From contig JAEVLN010000010.1 in NCBI GenBank assembly GCA_018350325.1, positions 2,604,001 through 2,668,000 on the forward strand: DNA of 64,000 nucleotides, read 5' to 3'. The translations under genes and the position numbers were made by a program. The stretch's first letter is position 1; every line of letters begins with the position of its first letter. This DNA comes from Globodera rostochiensis (Eukaryota > Nematoda > Chromadorea > Rhabditida > Heteroderidae). This document shows positions 11,169-23,692 of this stretch, in pieces. The notes beneath the pieces were generated by a model. The model saw only the letters and a program-made list of their open reading frames with translations. It was not told the DNA's origin and made no database searches.

Positions 11169-12574
11169 AAAGTGAAGCAAAATGTATTCAGTCAAATTTT
11201 CGATAATGTTGTTAAATTGTTCAAAATTCGTTTTTTGCCTATTTTTTGTTTTAATTTTACATTATTCAATTTGTTTTATGAACTCTCTTCTTCCGACCCG
11301 TCTGAATGGCCCGAGTGACAAATTTTGTATAACTTTTTAAAACGCAACCAATTAAGTCTTTTGTTTCATACAAATTAAAAGTGCACCTCCGGGCATTAAA
11401 AGTGCACCTCTGGCATTATGCACAAAAAATTCTGGCATTTTTAGTAAAAGGAAATATTTCTGAGACATTCTATGTGTATTCAATTATAAAGTATTGTTAA
11501 TAAAAGTTGCATAAATAAAATTAACCCAATAAAATTGAACAAAATTGGCTTAATCTTGTTAAAAATATTCGGTTTCATTTGTGCTCAATTTGTACACATA
11601 ATTAATATCTGTGAATAATGAACAAAATGATGCTACTTTGAATAGCCATCAATCGCTCAATAAATTAATGAGGACGAATAAATTGATATTAAAATATATA
11701 AATTAACCAAACAGCAAAATTTAGAAAAATATACGCTCAATTGAAGGTAAATGTGACGTCGAGACTAATCGAATAAAAATATTTAATTAAAAAAATTACC
11801 GATAAAATTTTAGAACCAAGCGCCAGCGTTTAATTCTAAAATGGGAATAACAAAAACAAAATTTTTAGTTGTCAAAACATTTCCATAAAAAATAATTAAA
11901 TTACAAAATCCCTTTTTTATTTCGGCATAATTTTTTTTCTTATTTTAATGCTGTTTTGTTGCTAAGGAAAAAAAGATCCTTCTCGGCGGCTGTATAATTA
12001 ATTCTCGCCATAATTATGAATATTAACTATTAATTAGTGTTTTTTACCGAATGTTAATTTTCTTGAAGACGAACAAATAATAGAATGAATAGCCGCCATT
12101 TGTAATTTAAAACACAATGTCATGAATTACTTTTTTTATATATTTATGAAAAAATAATAAAATGATTTAATTCTTTTAAATAAATTGATTCATAAATAAT
12201 AAACCTTTTTTTCGATAAATATTGGTCAGGTTACATCAAGTTTTTGCACACTGATGGCTATCAGATTTCAAAATATGCCGTCAATGTCTGGGAAATGTTA
12301 TTTTCTTACATCGTCGTCATCCAATCGGACGCAACATCCATTTTTTTGCGAGAAAATATCCTCAGAATGCAACAACCATATTTTATTAATAAAAAAGTTA
12401 TAATAAACAAAACAAAAAAGAATAAAACTTAAAGAATTTCCAAATTTTATTAGCACAACCGCCCTCTCTCATTTTTTAAAGAATTTTAAGTAAAGCTGTA
12501 AGCTTATCTTTTAATATAGTTAAAAAATTAATAAATGAATGCATTTTTTAACAAAAAACCATTTAATATAAATA
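11169..12574. other. Intergenic AT-rich stretch
   Basis: Nothing I can support as a gene. A duplicated string AAAAGTGCACCTCYGGGCATT occurs near 11380-11420. An open frame at 12244-12432 has no recognisable features. Confidence 0.4.
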
Positions 12575-13018
12575 ATGCAATCATTGCTGATGCGCTTTCT
12601 TATTTTTTTGTGTCCATTTTGGACGATCATTTTTACGACCAGCAGCCATGTTCAGCTTGGCCAACTTCAGGTACATTTTTAATAATTATTAATTTAAAAT
12701 ATTTTTAAATCATTTAAAATCTTTTTAAGGACAACGGCAACCAAAATTTGTTTACGGAATATTTGTCGCGAGGAATGTTCAGCTGCGGCACCAACTATGT
12801 TGCCTCACTGCGGAAACTGAACAAATTGATCTTGGCAAGAGCGTTTTTGATTCAAAAATTTATTTAAATTATTTTAAAAAAATTAATAATTTATTTAGGA
12901 GACGCACAAAGAATATTCTGAGTGCAAAAAAGTTCTTGCAAATGTTCACAGTGGAGAGGAGGAATCCATTACAAAGTTGGCCCTCGAATTGGGCATGTTC
13001 GGCGAACTTCTGCATTGA
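12575..13018 (+). CDS. Small secreted protein, unknown function
   Basis: Three exons (12575-12670, 12730-12834, 12899-13018) give 106 aa in one frame. The first exon is almost entirely a hydrophobic signal peptide (MRFLIFLCPFWTIIFTTSS). The mature part of about 80 residues holds two Cys and is otherwise charged. Intron 2 starts with GC (ATCTTG|gcaaga) and ends in TTTAG. I do not recognise the family. Its position among other secreted genes makes a secretory or effector role conceivable, but that is inference. Confidence 0.55.
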
Positions 13019-14616
13019 TTTATGCATTGATCGCATTTCAAAAATTCAATCAGTGAATAAAAAGTGTTAAAAGGCAACTCATTTCAATTAAATATTGGTG
13101 CTAAAGTATTTCGTTTAAAATTTTAAACACCCAAAAAAAACTAAAAAATTTCCGTACTTTTATTAAAAAAATTTTAAATTTGCCCAACTGCTTTACTTTT
13201 TACTTACTACTGATATAAGTCGTTTATTCTAAGGATGAAAACACAAAAAATGCCAAAGAGATAATAAATGGAAAAATTGTAATTTGATTAACCGGCACCA
13301 CCTCAGGGTGGATGGACACTTCAGTACCGGTCCCGGTCCCGTTAAACAAAAAGTTTTCCTTTTCTTTTCTCTACTCCAACCAATTTATGACCACAACATC
13401 ATCACTATTTAATTTATGCGTGGTGTAAAAGACACTTAGATGCCCTTCAAATTGCATATAAAATTGAAATTGAAATTTAAGGCAGAAAATTTTTATTAAA
13501 AGATTGATCACTTGAAAAAAGTAATTTCGCTGTTTTTATTGGAGTCTGGGATGTTATTATCGGAGATCAATCCCAAAACTTGATCCAAACTCGTCAGCGT
13601 TGGGGTCGGAGTGTAAAACCTAGTTAAAACTAAATAAATTTTATTTAATTTTTTTATGACGCGTTTGTTAGTGAACATAATTGGAAAAAATTAACAAATT
13701 TTACAAAACAATAGAATTAATCCCGTGCCGGGATTTGCTTTCGCACTGACTATTTAGGCAAAACATTGAGACATTTAAAAAACGGGTCAAACCACAAACA
13801 AAAAAAATAAAACCAAAGTCATGTCCCGGTTTCTAGGACCCGTTTCACGGTGCTACCTTTTTTTCAAATTGTACGAGAACGGTTGGCATCTCCGTTATCA
13901 GATTTTATTTTATTTTTATAAATAATATAGTAAAGTAAAATATATTTTATAAATATAAAAAGCAATCAATATAGTAAAATGAAATTGTACGCCTTTTTGG
14001 CATGCGCCATTTTTTTTTTGCCAAACCTGGACTGATTGTTGTGTTGGAAATATGTGCCAACAAGCATGGCGCTACATTCATAAAAAAAGTCGCCATTGTT
14101 AAGAGAAATTGTAAAATTTATGCATGAGAAAATCCTCCAATACATTATACAATCCATGGCTTCTATACATTATAGAAATCCATGGCTTCTAACCATTATA
14201 CACATACACATGAATCAATACAAGCGTTGACACTGGCACTGGCATAGTTGGCCAATTACACGTCAGCTACAGAGCGAAAGTTGGGCATTATAAATGTGGC
14301 TTGTCATAAGCCAAATCCATTGTTGGGCTTTCATTTATTTAATTCAATACAATAATTTTATTTTTCATTTCTCCCATTTTATGTTTTATAGGAGCAGAAA
14401 TTAGCTATTTGCTTTGAATATGGAAATTTAAATACTGCATTTCTGGGCCCAAGTCCAAAAAGCTCAGCTCAAATATAGATAGTCAAAAACTTACTTGGAC
14501 CAATTTTCTGGACCTAGGAATCCATGTCTGGTTGCAGATTCTTAGCTCTTCAGTTCCCAGTTAGGCTCTTATATTCACAATTTGGGTAAATAATTTTATA
14601 TTTAAAACAGCCGAAA
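13019..14616. other. Intergenic stretch upstream of the Gln-rich annexin-like gene
   Basis: No gene supported. A short direct repeat (ATACATTATA..AATCCATGGCTTCT) occurs twice at about 14148-14195. At 14601-14610 TTTAAAACAG directly precedes the start codon region of the next gene and may be a trans-splice acceptor. Confidence 0.4.
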
Positions 14617-17600
14617 ATGTTAACAATGAAATTGCTTTGCATTTGTGGCCTTCTTGCAACGTTGCAAAATGTGGCGGTGGCCATGAACAATCCATATCAG
14701 GGTTAAATTTAAACACAAAAAAGAGATTAAAAATAAATTTTATAAAATTCAACTAGGCGGAACAGCACCACCGGTCGATAACGAAAGCGGAAGTGAGGAA
14801 GAAGATGAGCAGGTGCCACCTCAACATGCAGGCGGATTCGGCACCGGCATGCATCAACAATCGAATATGATGATGCATGGCGGCGTTCCGGTGCATCCGT
14901 CGCAGCAATGGCCGCAACAATCTTCGGCTTTGACCAGTTTCAACAGCAACAACCCTGCTCAGCAGGTGGAGAATCAATTGTTACACACAGGCGTGGGCAC
15001 GGATATCCGCGGAGATATCAGGGATACGGACGGGTAACGGATATGGTTTTTTTGGAAGGTCACAGATACGGACGGATGACGGATATCAAAAACCCACTTA
15101 CCTATCTGGATATCCGCTGTATATCCGCGGATATCCGGATATGGGATTTTGGAAGGTCACGGATACGGACGGATAACGGATATGAGATTTTTTTGAGGAC
15201 GGACGGCCACTGGATATGAAAATGCGTATCCGTGCCCACGCCTGGTTACACACAAAGATTGAATAATGAATGCCCGTTGAGCAAAAGAAGAATGAATACT
15301 CTAAAAATATAATATTTTACTTAAGAGCTTAAGAGGTGCCGTTTAAATTGTCATTATCTTTTCTATTTAGCAGTACGGATCACAGCAGCATCCGGGCATG
15401 AACATGCCTTCGCCTACGGGCAGTTTCAACTCAAATCCCAATTCTATGGGCAGTTTCAACTCAAATCCCCATTCTATGGGCAGTTTCAACTCAAATCCTC
15501 AATTTGCCGCCAACCCTCAACAGGTGAATTAAGTGATTAATACATAAATATTGTTTACCGGAGCTCAGTGGCGATATTTCTTCTGCTATATAGTCAGAAA
15601 AAACTATCTTTTCAATTTAGTATAAAGATTGAATACCGGAGTTTTTGAAAATTGAACCTAAAAATTGACAAACTTGTTTACCCCATTCTTAGGGGGTGCA
15701 TATTTTTTCCGTTTTCCCCGTAAAAAAAGGGCATTTTAACGGAAAATTAAAAATGCCAAAGCTCAAGTTTGACGCACAAAATACACAAAGTTTCGCGAAG
15801 CTCGAGCTTAAAACCAGTTTTAAAAAACTTTCTGACGGAATTAAAAACGGAAATCCGGACCCTCTAAAATTTCGGATTTTCCATGCAAAAATCCACCGGT
15901 GGAAACAGAATGAGGGGCGGAGGTGGACCGGCGGTGCCGAATTGACCCTCAAATTTCATAATTTCATAATTTTGCGATTTTTTTGATTTTTTAAAAGCTG
16001 ATTGAATAAACCCCAAAAAAACTTATAGCCAGTGGCAAATGCCATATAAATAAGGTATTATCGACCACCTGCTGTTACAATAGCACGGGTTCAAGCCACC
16101 TGCGGTTGGTGTCACTCATTAGTCGGTATAAATCATAATTAGTAAAGAACGCACACAATTAGCACTATGTAACGAAACAATTTATGTGCCCGTTTAGCCG
16201 AATATGGGAATGATGCAACAACAGCCTAACAACCATTTGCCTCAACTGTTCCAATTGATGCAACAACAGCCTAACAACCCAATGGTCACTCAACTGTTCC
16301 AATTGGTGCAACAACAGCCCAACAACCCAATGATCAGTCAACTGTTCCAATTGATGCAACAACAGCCCAACAACCCAATGATCAGTCAAATGATCCAAAT
16401 GGCGCTACAACCGCCAGCAGTACCAGCAATGCCGACGATGATGCAACAAAACTCTTTGAACCGGAACATGAGCAGCAACCCGTCGATGTTGCACAGCTCG
16501 CCAAGCATGTCGATGCCCGGTTTCGTGAGTCAAAACACTGTCATTTTAATGATATATTTTAATTTAAAACTCTGTTACCAAAGGGCGGAGGTATCTGTTG
16601 ATGACCATAATGAGTAATTTGATTAATGACAATTTGTATATTTTTGCTTAAGCAACCGAATCCGGGCTATGGACCCAATCAGGGGCAAACTCCACCGAAA
16701 ACAACCGGTAGAAGAAACTCCAGAACTAGCAATGCTTCGGGTTTGTCAAATACAAATGTAATGCAGCCGCCAGCTTTTGTGGTGAACATTTAAAGGATGT
16801 TAAATAAATAATATTTTTTTTTGTAAATAATTTGAGTTAGGAAAAGAAAGAAAAGCCTGACAACATTTTTGTTTGTTATCTTTTTTAACAAATTCCATTA
16901 AAAAATTTAAAAATTTTTTCTCGGTGGCGCCTATTGGCACCGCCGCAAACGGATCCAAAACCTATGAAAAAGCCTGCCATTTTTGTAAATTTTCGGATCC
17001 TTTGCCAAAATGTCTGGACGGCATCTGGTTACATCCCTGGTTCAGACCAATTTTTTTTAGCAAAATCGGACAATAAATCGAATTTTTTTTTTCTGACGGT
17101 GCCTTTCGGCACCATCTGACATCCCGTCCCCAAAAGATTAACAATTAGCTAAAAAGATTCACTTTAAAATGGGTAAAATTCTTTACCAATACATCAATTT
17201 AAATATTTAAATAAAAATTTGCACCGGCACCTACGGACGGGACCAATTCTAGTGTTCGACAATGGATTCGATACGTTATTTCGATAAAAATATCGGTTCA
17301 AAAAACTCGAATTAATAGCTTTTTTTGGTATGATATTTCGATGAATGGCGTTTTTAATAAATCATATTATGCCGAACAGTAATATAATCTAGAGTTGGCC
17401 GGGATCGGGATTTTTTTTTTGGTAAATCGGGATCGGGATTGACCGGGATCGGGATCAGCATGTGTTGAACCGGGACCGAGATCTGCATTTTAACTCGATT
17501 AATTCCGATCTTACCGGGATCGGGTTTACAACTTTTCAAAAACCGGGACCGGGATCGGGATTCCAAAAACCGGGATAATCCCGCCTGATCCTGACCGGGA

Positions 17601-20600
17601 TACCGATCACGGCCAACTCTAATATATTAAACTAAGTTTCAGTCCTACTACGTCCACGAAGAGCGCGTCACCTATCCGGTCTCAATGAATCAGAATGGTG
17701 CGGATGTAATGCCATTTATGCTCGAGGCCTGCGTGGACATGGATTTACAGCGCAAACGGCTGTCACTTATGGATTGTGTAGAGAATCCGAAGTCTAAGAC
17801 TAAGAAGATACTGGCTGATAAAGATCCAGCGGCCATTGATTATGGCAAATTGGTGAAGAAGTTGTTGGAAGTTGAAGACTCAGAGGATACCTGGACAAAT
17901 CATATTCATACACTTCAAAAGGCTTGGGTTGGTTTATTGAATTTTGAACCGTGTGTTGTTGAGTTTGTTTGAAATAATAAAATTATTTAAACAGTAAATA
18001 AAAATAAAAAGATGTACTATGTATTTTTGGTACCTCTCTCCAAATTAAATTAAATTTTATATCAATCACTCCATTCACAACTAGAGCAAGGGTCGAGATT
18101 TCGATCGAGAATCTCGAAAAAATCTCGATTGACCTTTGCGCTAATTGCAATCTCTAATGCACGAATATAGCTAAAACCACTATGAATGGTGATAATACTA
18201 AATTTTTATTCATATTCTCGAGCATTAGAGGTTGTTTGGAGTTTATGAAATTTTGTTCAATTTGAAGAGGTATTTAAATGTTTTCCCATTTTTTTCACAG
18301 ATTACTGATGTCGACCAAAATCAAAGTCAAAAGAAGGCGGCGTCGTTTCCGTTTAGTGGTGGTCCAAAAAATCCGTATTTAAAGCAGCTCATTATCAATT
18401 CTGCCATGAATCGCGATGTATTATTGTTTCTGTCATTACACAACGCAACATTTGGACGGGTAATTATTAGAGCGTTTTCGTTGCGAGTTTGTCGAATCAT
18501 CAATTTGTAAAAAAAAAACAACTGAGATTTTCTTAAAATTCAATCAATTCAGTCGAGAATTCGACACTCGGGTCGAACGAAAACGACAAAACACGAAATG
18601 AAATTTTGTCCATGTTCATGATCAACAAAGTCATAAAAGGAATTGATTTTTTTTAAATCATTTGACCTAAGCGTGAAAACGGGTTATTAATGAATAACAT
18701 GGTTTTCAAAAAGATTTTACATGTAAATTCAAGATTCATAGCATAAAAGCCGTTTCTTATTTTTAAATAATTACATTTTTAATTAAATATAGCCAAATAC
18801 GGATTTTGCTGATCTGAACGAGATTATGGTGACCACCACAAATAAAGAGCGTGAAAACATGAGAACTCTTTACTCCAACATTAACCCCGACAAGAATTTG
18901 TGCACAGCTTTAAGGTAAGTTGTGGGCATTTTGATACGGCATCTACATATTAGAATACAGTAAAAGTCGCGTCGATTTTTTTACGGAAATCCCGCGGGAA
19001 CGGAAAATAATTGTTTTTCTATGGACTCTTATGTACAATGTGCATTTAACATTCTTTACAAAACATTTTTATCAACAAAAAAAAAGCTAAAATTGTTTAG
19101 AATGGAAGAAAGCAAGCTGAAACCCCATAAATATGGCTTAATCATTGAGTCTCTGTGCCAAACCAATCGTGATGAATATTTTAAACTATCGAACAACGAC
19201 AAATTGCAAGATATCAATCAGGTGGAATCGAATGTTTTTTAATTATAAAATAAAAATAAGACGAAATATACATGACAACGTTTTTTTTTGTTCATTTTTC
19301 AGGATGCACAAATATTCTTAAAATTATTACAAGTGAAGGATAATAATTCACTTGAAACATTTTGGATGAGAAAAGATCGAAGTCCAACTAACGGTAAAGT
19401 TATCATACAAATGTTGACGAAGGACAATTATGAGCGGTTGCGTTATGTTTTTAAACAGTGCGGAGACGATGTTTTGAAAAAGGTGCACAAGGCACTCGAT
19501 ACCGTGAAAGACGTCGTACTTCGTGCAATGATGGTAATTTTAAAAATATACAAATGCATTAAAACTTGATTAAATTATTCCGAATAACAACATCAAATCA
19601 AATAAAAAAGGCTAGTTGATCGTCCGTTCCGTAATTCCGTGTTCCGCTTTATTTTTTTTTGTTGACACGGACGACAGCCCTGGTTGGCACATTTTTTGTT
19701 TGTTTTTCTTTTTAGTCACTGCTCCGTTACATTGTGATCGATGTGGTCTACGGGCGACCCTACCTCATGGCAGTGTTGCTGCGCGAAAAGTTGGATCGTA
19801 TTTATCTGAACTTAACAAATACAAAAGAATTGCAAGACGCTTTCAATGACGCCACGCGCATTCTCTTGCTCCGTGGACCAGTCGATCTGATTGACATTCG
19901 TGATGAATACGGTGATGAAAAAAAACTTTGCCTGAAAAAGGAGGACATCGCAAAGGTCAAGCAAAAAGGCATAAAGTACGAAGACGCTGTCAAAGACAGA
20001 TTTAACTCAGATGAACATTTGAAAAAGCATCTGTACTCTCTTCATGATACATTTGCCAATAAAAAAAAAGACAGTGAAGCGTATGCTATTAGCGGGTAAT
20101 GTTTTTTGAATTTGGACTTTACCGGTGTCAAATAGTCGTGCTGGGTCGTTTCGTAAAAACTGACACCATTGGCGTTTTGTAAATTCCTATATTTTGTGAA
20201 GTAATTTTTGACATCATAACTTTATACTCGTGATCGGCCAGAAGGTTCGGTCGGTACTATTCGGTAAAGTATCGAAAAAATACCGTTACAAAAATTTTCG
20301 GTACTCAACTTTCTTCGGTCTCGGTACCTTCGGTTCTCAAAAAGTTTTGGTCACTTCTTTTCGGTAAAATACCGAAAAAGTACCGGTACCGAAAAGTATC
20401 GGTACTTTTCGAAAAAGTTCGGTCGGTACTATTCGGTAAAGTACCGAAGCCTGAGTACCGAAAGGTGCCGAAAAAGCGTCGGTACTTCCCCGTACCGACC
20501 GAACACTACTTTATACACACCGCACTAAATCAGTAAATCCTTATTATTATTCGAACTAAATGAGTAACTTTTTTAAAACTTTGATTTACTGCTTTGTTTA

Positions 20601-21407
20601 GTTTTACAAATAGTTTCTATTCATATAGAGCTTTCCAATGGTATAAGGCCTAACTGAATTAGTTCGGTGTAAATAAAGTTATGATGTCTAAAATTACTGC
20701 ATAAAATATATGTGGCAAATTTACGCAAACGCCCATGGTGAATTATTTTCTTTGCGTTTATAATTTTTTTTTTTTGTTTTAAACAAGCCGCCCCTCGTAT
20801 GTATCAAATGCAATTAATATCCTAATTAATGCGCAGGTATATTGATCTGCTGGAGTGGTTGGAAAAAAAGGAAGAGGGAAATGAAAATGTTAACTGGATG
20901 ATAATCCAGAAGGATGCCATTGAGGCCTTCACAGAAACTGATCTCCTCAAATGCATGACGGCCGATGAAAAACCACATGAACATGTGATCGTCCAAGCCA
21001 CTGGACAAATTTATCCGCTTGAAAATTCCCAAATGGATGCCGCCAACATGATGATGCCACCACAGATGCCTCCTCATCTGACGAACATGGCATCTTTTGC
21101 TGGTTATGGCATGCAGCAAGGCCTACCAGGCAATCAGGGCTTTGGCGGCAACATGCGATTTGCTCAACAACCACAATTTAACCCAAATGTGTACGGTGCA
21201 GGACTACCAGGCAACCAGAGCTTTGGCGGCAACATGCAATTTGCTCAACAACCACAATTTGATCCAAATGTGTACGGTGCAATGGCGGCACAATTCAGCA
21301 ACATGGGCATCCAGCCAGGCCAAAACCAATACCAACAACAAAACAACCAGCAGTATCAGGGTGGCATGACGCATCAAGGCAGCAATATGCCGCCGCCGAA
21401 GAAATGA
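14617..21407 (+). CDS. Secreted annexin-like protein with Gln/Asn/Met-rich arms, 915 aa
   Basis: Twelve exons (14617-14701, 14757-14965, 15371-15523, 16198-16524, 16653-16757, 17643-17927, 18301-18459, 18793-18914, 19101-19221, 19303-19533, 19716-20095, 20837-21407) stay in frame throughout. Residues 1-22 are a signal peptide. About 40-290 is low complexity, with GSFNSNP repeats and four QLFQLMQQQPNNPM-type repeats. About 390-720 is a divergent annexin core: DLNEIMVTTTNKERENMRTLY is the R..E...I...Y helix pattern of a repeat, LCQTNRDE matches the usual L..(A/G)NRDE link, and RILLLRGPVDLIDIRDEYG matches repeat four. Calcium-binding GxGT loops are not preserved. The C terminus (about 790-915) is again Gly/Gln/Asn-rich, with a tandem GLPGNQ.FGGNM repeat. 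If exon 5 is read through instead, the gene stops at 16793 as a shorter Gln-rich protein. Annexin-like secreted proteins are known effectors of plant-parasitic nematodes. Confidence 0.7.
14989..15244. mobile_element. TATCCG-rich inverted-repeat element, copy 2
   Basis: It lies in intron 2 of the annexin-like gene. The ends AGGCGTGGGCACGGATA and TATCCGTGCCCACGCCT are inverted copies. The 9-bp direct repeat GTTACACAC flanks the element (14980-14988 and 15245-15253), which proves it is an insertion. Same family as 126-349. Confidence 0.85.
16905..17125. repeat. GGCGCC-type dispersed repeat
   Basis: The words GGTGGCGCCTATTGGCACCGCC and GGTGCCTTTCGGCACC form short hairpins. Similar GGCGGCGCC/GGCGCTGCC hairpins occur near 29490-29515, 38805-38840 and 42205-42230, so this is a dispersed family. 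It lies in intron 5 of the annexin-like gene. Confidence 0.45.
17391..17620. mobile_element. GGGATCGG-rich element with inverted ends
   Basis: It begins AGAGTTGGCCGGGATCGG and ends CCGATCACGGCCAACTCT, so the termini are inverted repeats. The interior is repeated CCGGGATCGGGAT. It lies in intron 5 of the annexin-like gene, ending 22 bases before the exon 6 acceptor. I could not find an exact target duplication. Confidence 0.6.
20137..20740. mobile_element. Inverted-repeat element with nested GGTACCG tract
   Basis: The left arm (CGTGCTGGGTCGTTTCGTAAAAACTG.., 20137-20225) is the reverse complement of the right arm seen complete at 5120-5210 and partly here at 20655-20740. The interior 20239-20510 is a separate self-complementary tract of GGTACCGAAAA words with its own inverted ends (GGTTCGGTCGGTAC / GTACCGACCGAAC), so one element appears to have inserted in another. 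The whole lies in the last intron of the annexin-like gene. Confidence 0.65.
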
Positions 21408-22232
21408 AATGTGGCATTTCTTGGAAGCGTTTATTCTGTTCCTCGGGGATCTAAAAGAATTCATTCATTTATTTATATTGTTTTTTTTGGGTGTTTCCGT
21501 TATGCGAACCCTTCTAAAAAAATGGAACATTTAGTTTGCAATTGTGCCGCGGAATTCGTTTTTTTGAAAAGAACGACTTAACCGGAAATTGAATTAAGGT
21601 TCGGCATTCAAAATTTGGCATTAGAGATGATCATAATCGTGTTACTTGACCTCAAATGTTCGCATATGGAAAAGTACCAGACTTTTGGTGATCAATTCTG
21701 TCGTTGTTAGTTCGGACTTTGTGGTAAAGTGTACATTGATGTTCTTACATCGTTTAATTTTTACCGGTTGTCGGGATCGGAAAACCCGGGACCGTGACTG
21801 GAAAAATTCGTGGTCAAAAAAACGAGACTAATGGATAAAAAAAGACAATGATTGGTAAAAAAAACCCCGGGACCTAAAGGGTAAGGGAGTTTTGAAGGAA
21901 TTTTGAAAAACCGGGACGGCCAAAAGTTAAAGCTATCAACTTGAAGTGAAAAAATTTTTTATAATAATTAAAAACTTTTTAAAACCTTCATTTTAAAAAT
22001 AATTAATGCGTCATTCAGTACCTTTGAAAGAAGTTTACAAGTATTTGGGCTAAGGGTGAACAAAATTTCGTTTCGTTTTCGTGGGCTTTTGGGTTTGGTT
22101 TTCGTCCCAAAATTTTTTTTGTTTCTTTTTTGTTGGGTTAAAATTTTACGAAAAAATCGAAAAAATTTACACCCTTAAGGTTTTTGGAGATAATTTAAAA
22201 AAGGGTGGGTAATCTGGTGTTTCGGAACTTAA

Positions 22233-22300
22233 GGCATGGTGGCGTTAGGTGTTGTAGTTTTTCGAGTTAGCACTTGTCAGGTTCGATTCCCCGAACCTTT
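22233..22300 (+). repeat. tRNA-like (SINE-type) segment
   Basis: TGGCGTTAGGTG at 22240-22251 fits a polymerase III A box and GGTTCGATTCC at 22280-22290 fits a B box, at tRNA-like spacing. The acceptor-stem halves do not pair, so it is not a functional tRNA. A tRNA-derived SINE or decayed tRNA is the best reading. Confidence 0.35.
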
Positions 22301-23050
22301 GATTGTCTTGTGCTTTGTGCACAAAATGTTTTTTAGAAACAATTTAAATAAGTTTAAAATTACCTATTTACAATTTTTTAAATAAATATTTTAATGGGAT
22401 GGATTTTTAGGTTTTTACCTATTTTTTTCCTGAACGTCCCTTGCTCTGAAAAGCACTAAAATTATGTTTTTAGCTCAAACCTTAAGAAATTTGCAAAAAA
22501 ACCGAAAAATGAATTTTCAAAAAAATGCACCCCTAAAAATGGACTGTTTTCAAAAATTCTTCCCACCAAAAAAATGAACTTTTTTAAAACTATATTTAAA
22601 ATTTTTGTGACTGAATTGCTTTTGATTAGGAAATGTTATCACAAAAATAAATTTTGATTAATAAATATCGCGAAAAATTTTTTTGGCCAACTTACACCCA
22701 CCTAATTTTGGCACCTTTAGTACCTTAAAAAAAATCCCACCCCTAATTATAACTTACTCAAATCGTAATACTTCTTTGATTAATCTTTTTTTAAAAATCA
22801 AATTTTGGGCGATTCGAAATCCGTCACAAATGAAAAATTTTGTTTTTGTCCATCCCTACTGATTTTGGCATTGAGTCAATCTTTTGCAATTGGTGAGCAA
22901 ATAAAGAAAATTTGACTTTTTTTCCAAAGCTGGCGCCTTATTTCAGAGGATCTTCGGAAAAGTTTGTCCCCAGAAAAAGCAAAACTTTTGTTGCTTCACC
23001 ACACTTTTTAAATTAAAAATAATTTGGCATAAAAATTGTCGTGTGTTGAC

Positions 23051-23384
23051 CAGGGTTGCCATATATGTGCGGAAACGTGGAAATTCGCAAGTTTTGGGGT
23101 CCTTTTCCACGGGTTTTCTACGTTTCTTAAATTTCCACGGTTTAGAATGGACTTTCTCTCAATTTATTGGATAAATTTTTAAAATTTGTAAACTTTCGCC
23201 AATTGCGATTTGACTTGTCCCCAAGCCCATAATATTACTTGCTTACTCAACAAATTTTGCTCAAAATGGTGAAATGTGGTGATAAATATGCGAGCAATTT
23301 TTTATTAAATTAAAGGCTTAAAAAATTTACCACATTTTTGATAAAAATTTCCACGTTTTTGGCTTTTTGGGCATAGCAACCCTG
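23051..23384. mobile_element. hAT-like miniature element
   Basis: It begins CAGGGTTGCCATA and ends GCATAGCAACCCTG, inverted ends typical of small hAT elements and shared with the element at 38615-39211. GTGTTGAC occurs immediately before it (23043-23050) and again three bases after it (23388-23395), consistent with an 8-bp target duplication. Confidence 0.7.
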
Positions 23385-23692
23385 CTGGTGTTGACCTCGA
23401 AATTTGCAGTAATAATTGCCACTGCCATCTCCTTATCTATTTGGAGATCATCGACCACGAAATGTTTGTGCATTCTTCGTTCAAACGTCGATATTTTTCG
23501 ATGTGCACATACTGACTGAGTGAGTGAGTGAGTGAGTGGGAAAACAACAAATATTTTCATAGTTTTATGGACCAGAAAATCTATATATGTACGTATACTA
23601 TTCACTTTCTTTTTATGTTTTTTACTATTTAGAATAAAAGAATTAATTTTCAGCCAAATTCGTAAAAATTCATCAGAATCACTAAATTTGTG

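Larger units (their letters stand above)
21408..23692. other. Intergenic stretch with tRNA-like promoter words and a hAT-type miniature element
   Basis: No protein gene is supported. It contains a possible SINE head (22233-22300), a hAT-like miniature element (23051-23384) and a (GAGT)n microsatellite at about 23515-23538. CAG at 23651-23653, 39 bases before the next ATG, may be a trans-splice acceptor. Confidence 0.5.

Noticed and set aside
13966..14157. Minus-strand frame of 63 codons with a basic C terminus
   Set aside because: No splice partners or recognisable motif; AT-rich region.
16740..16793. Stop codon ending a short Gln-rich protein at 16793
   Set aside because: Kept only as an alternative: a GT donor at 16758 joins the next exon in frame, and nine further exons then stay open to 21407.
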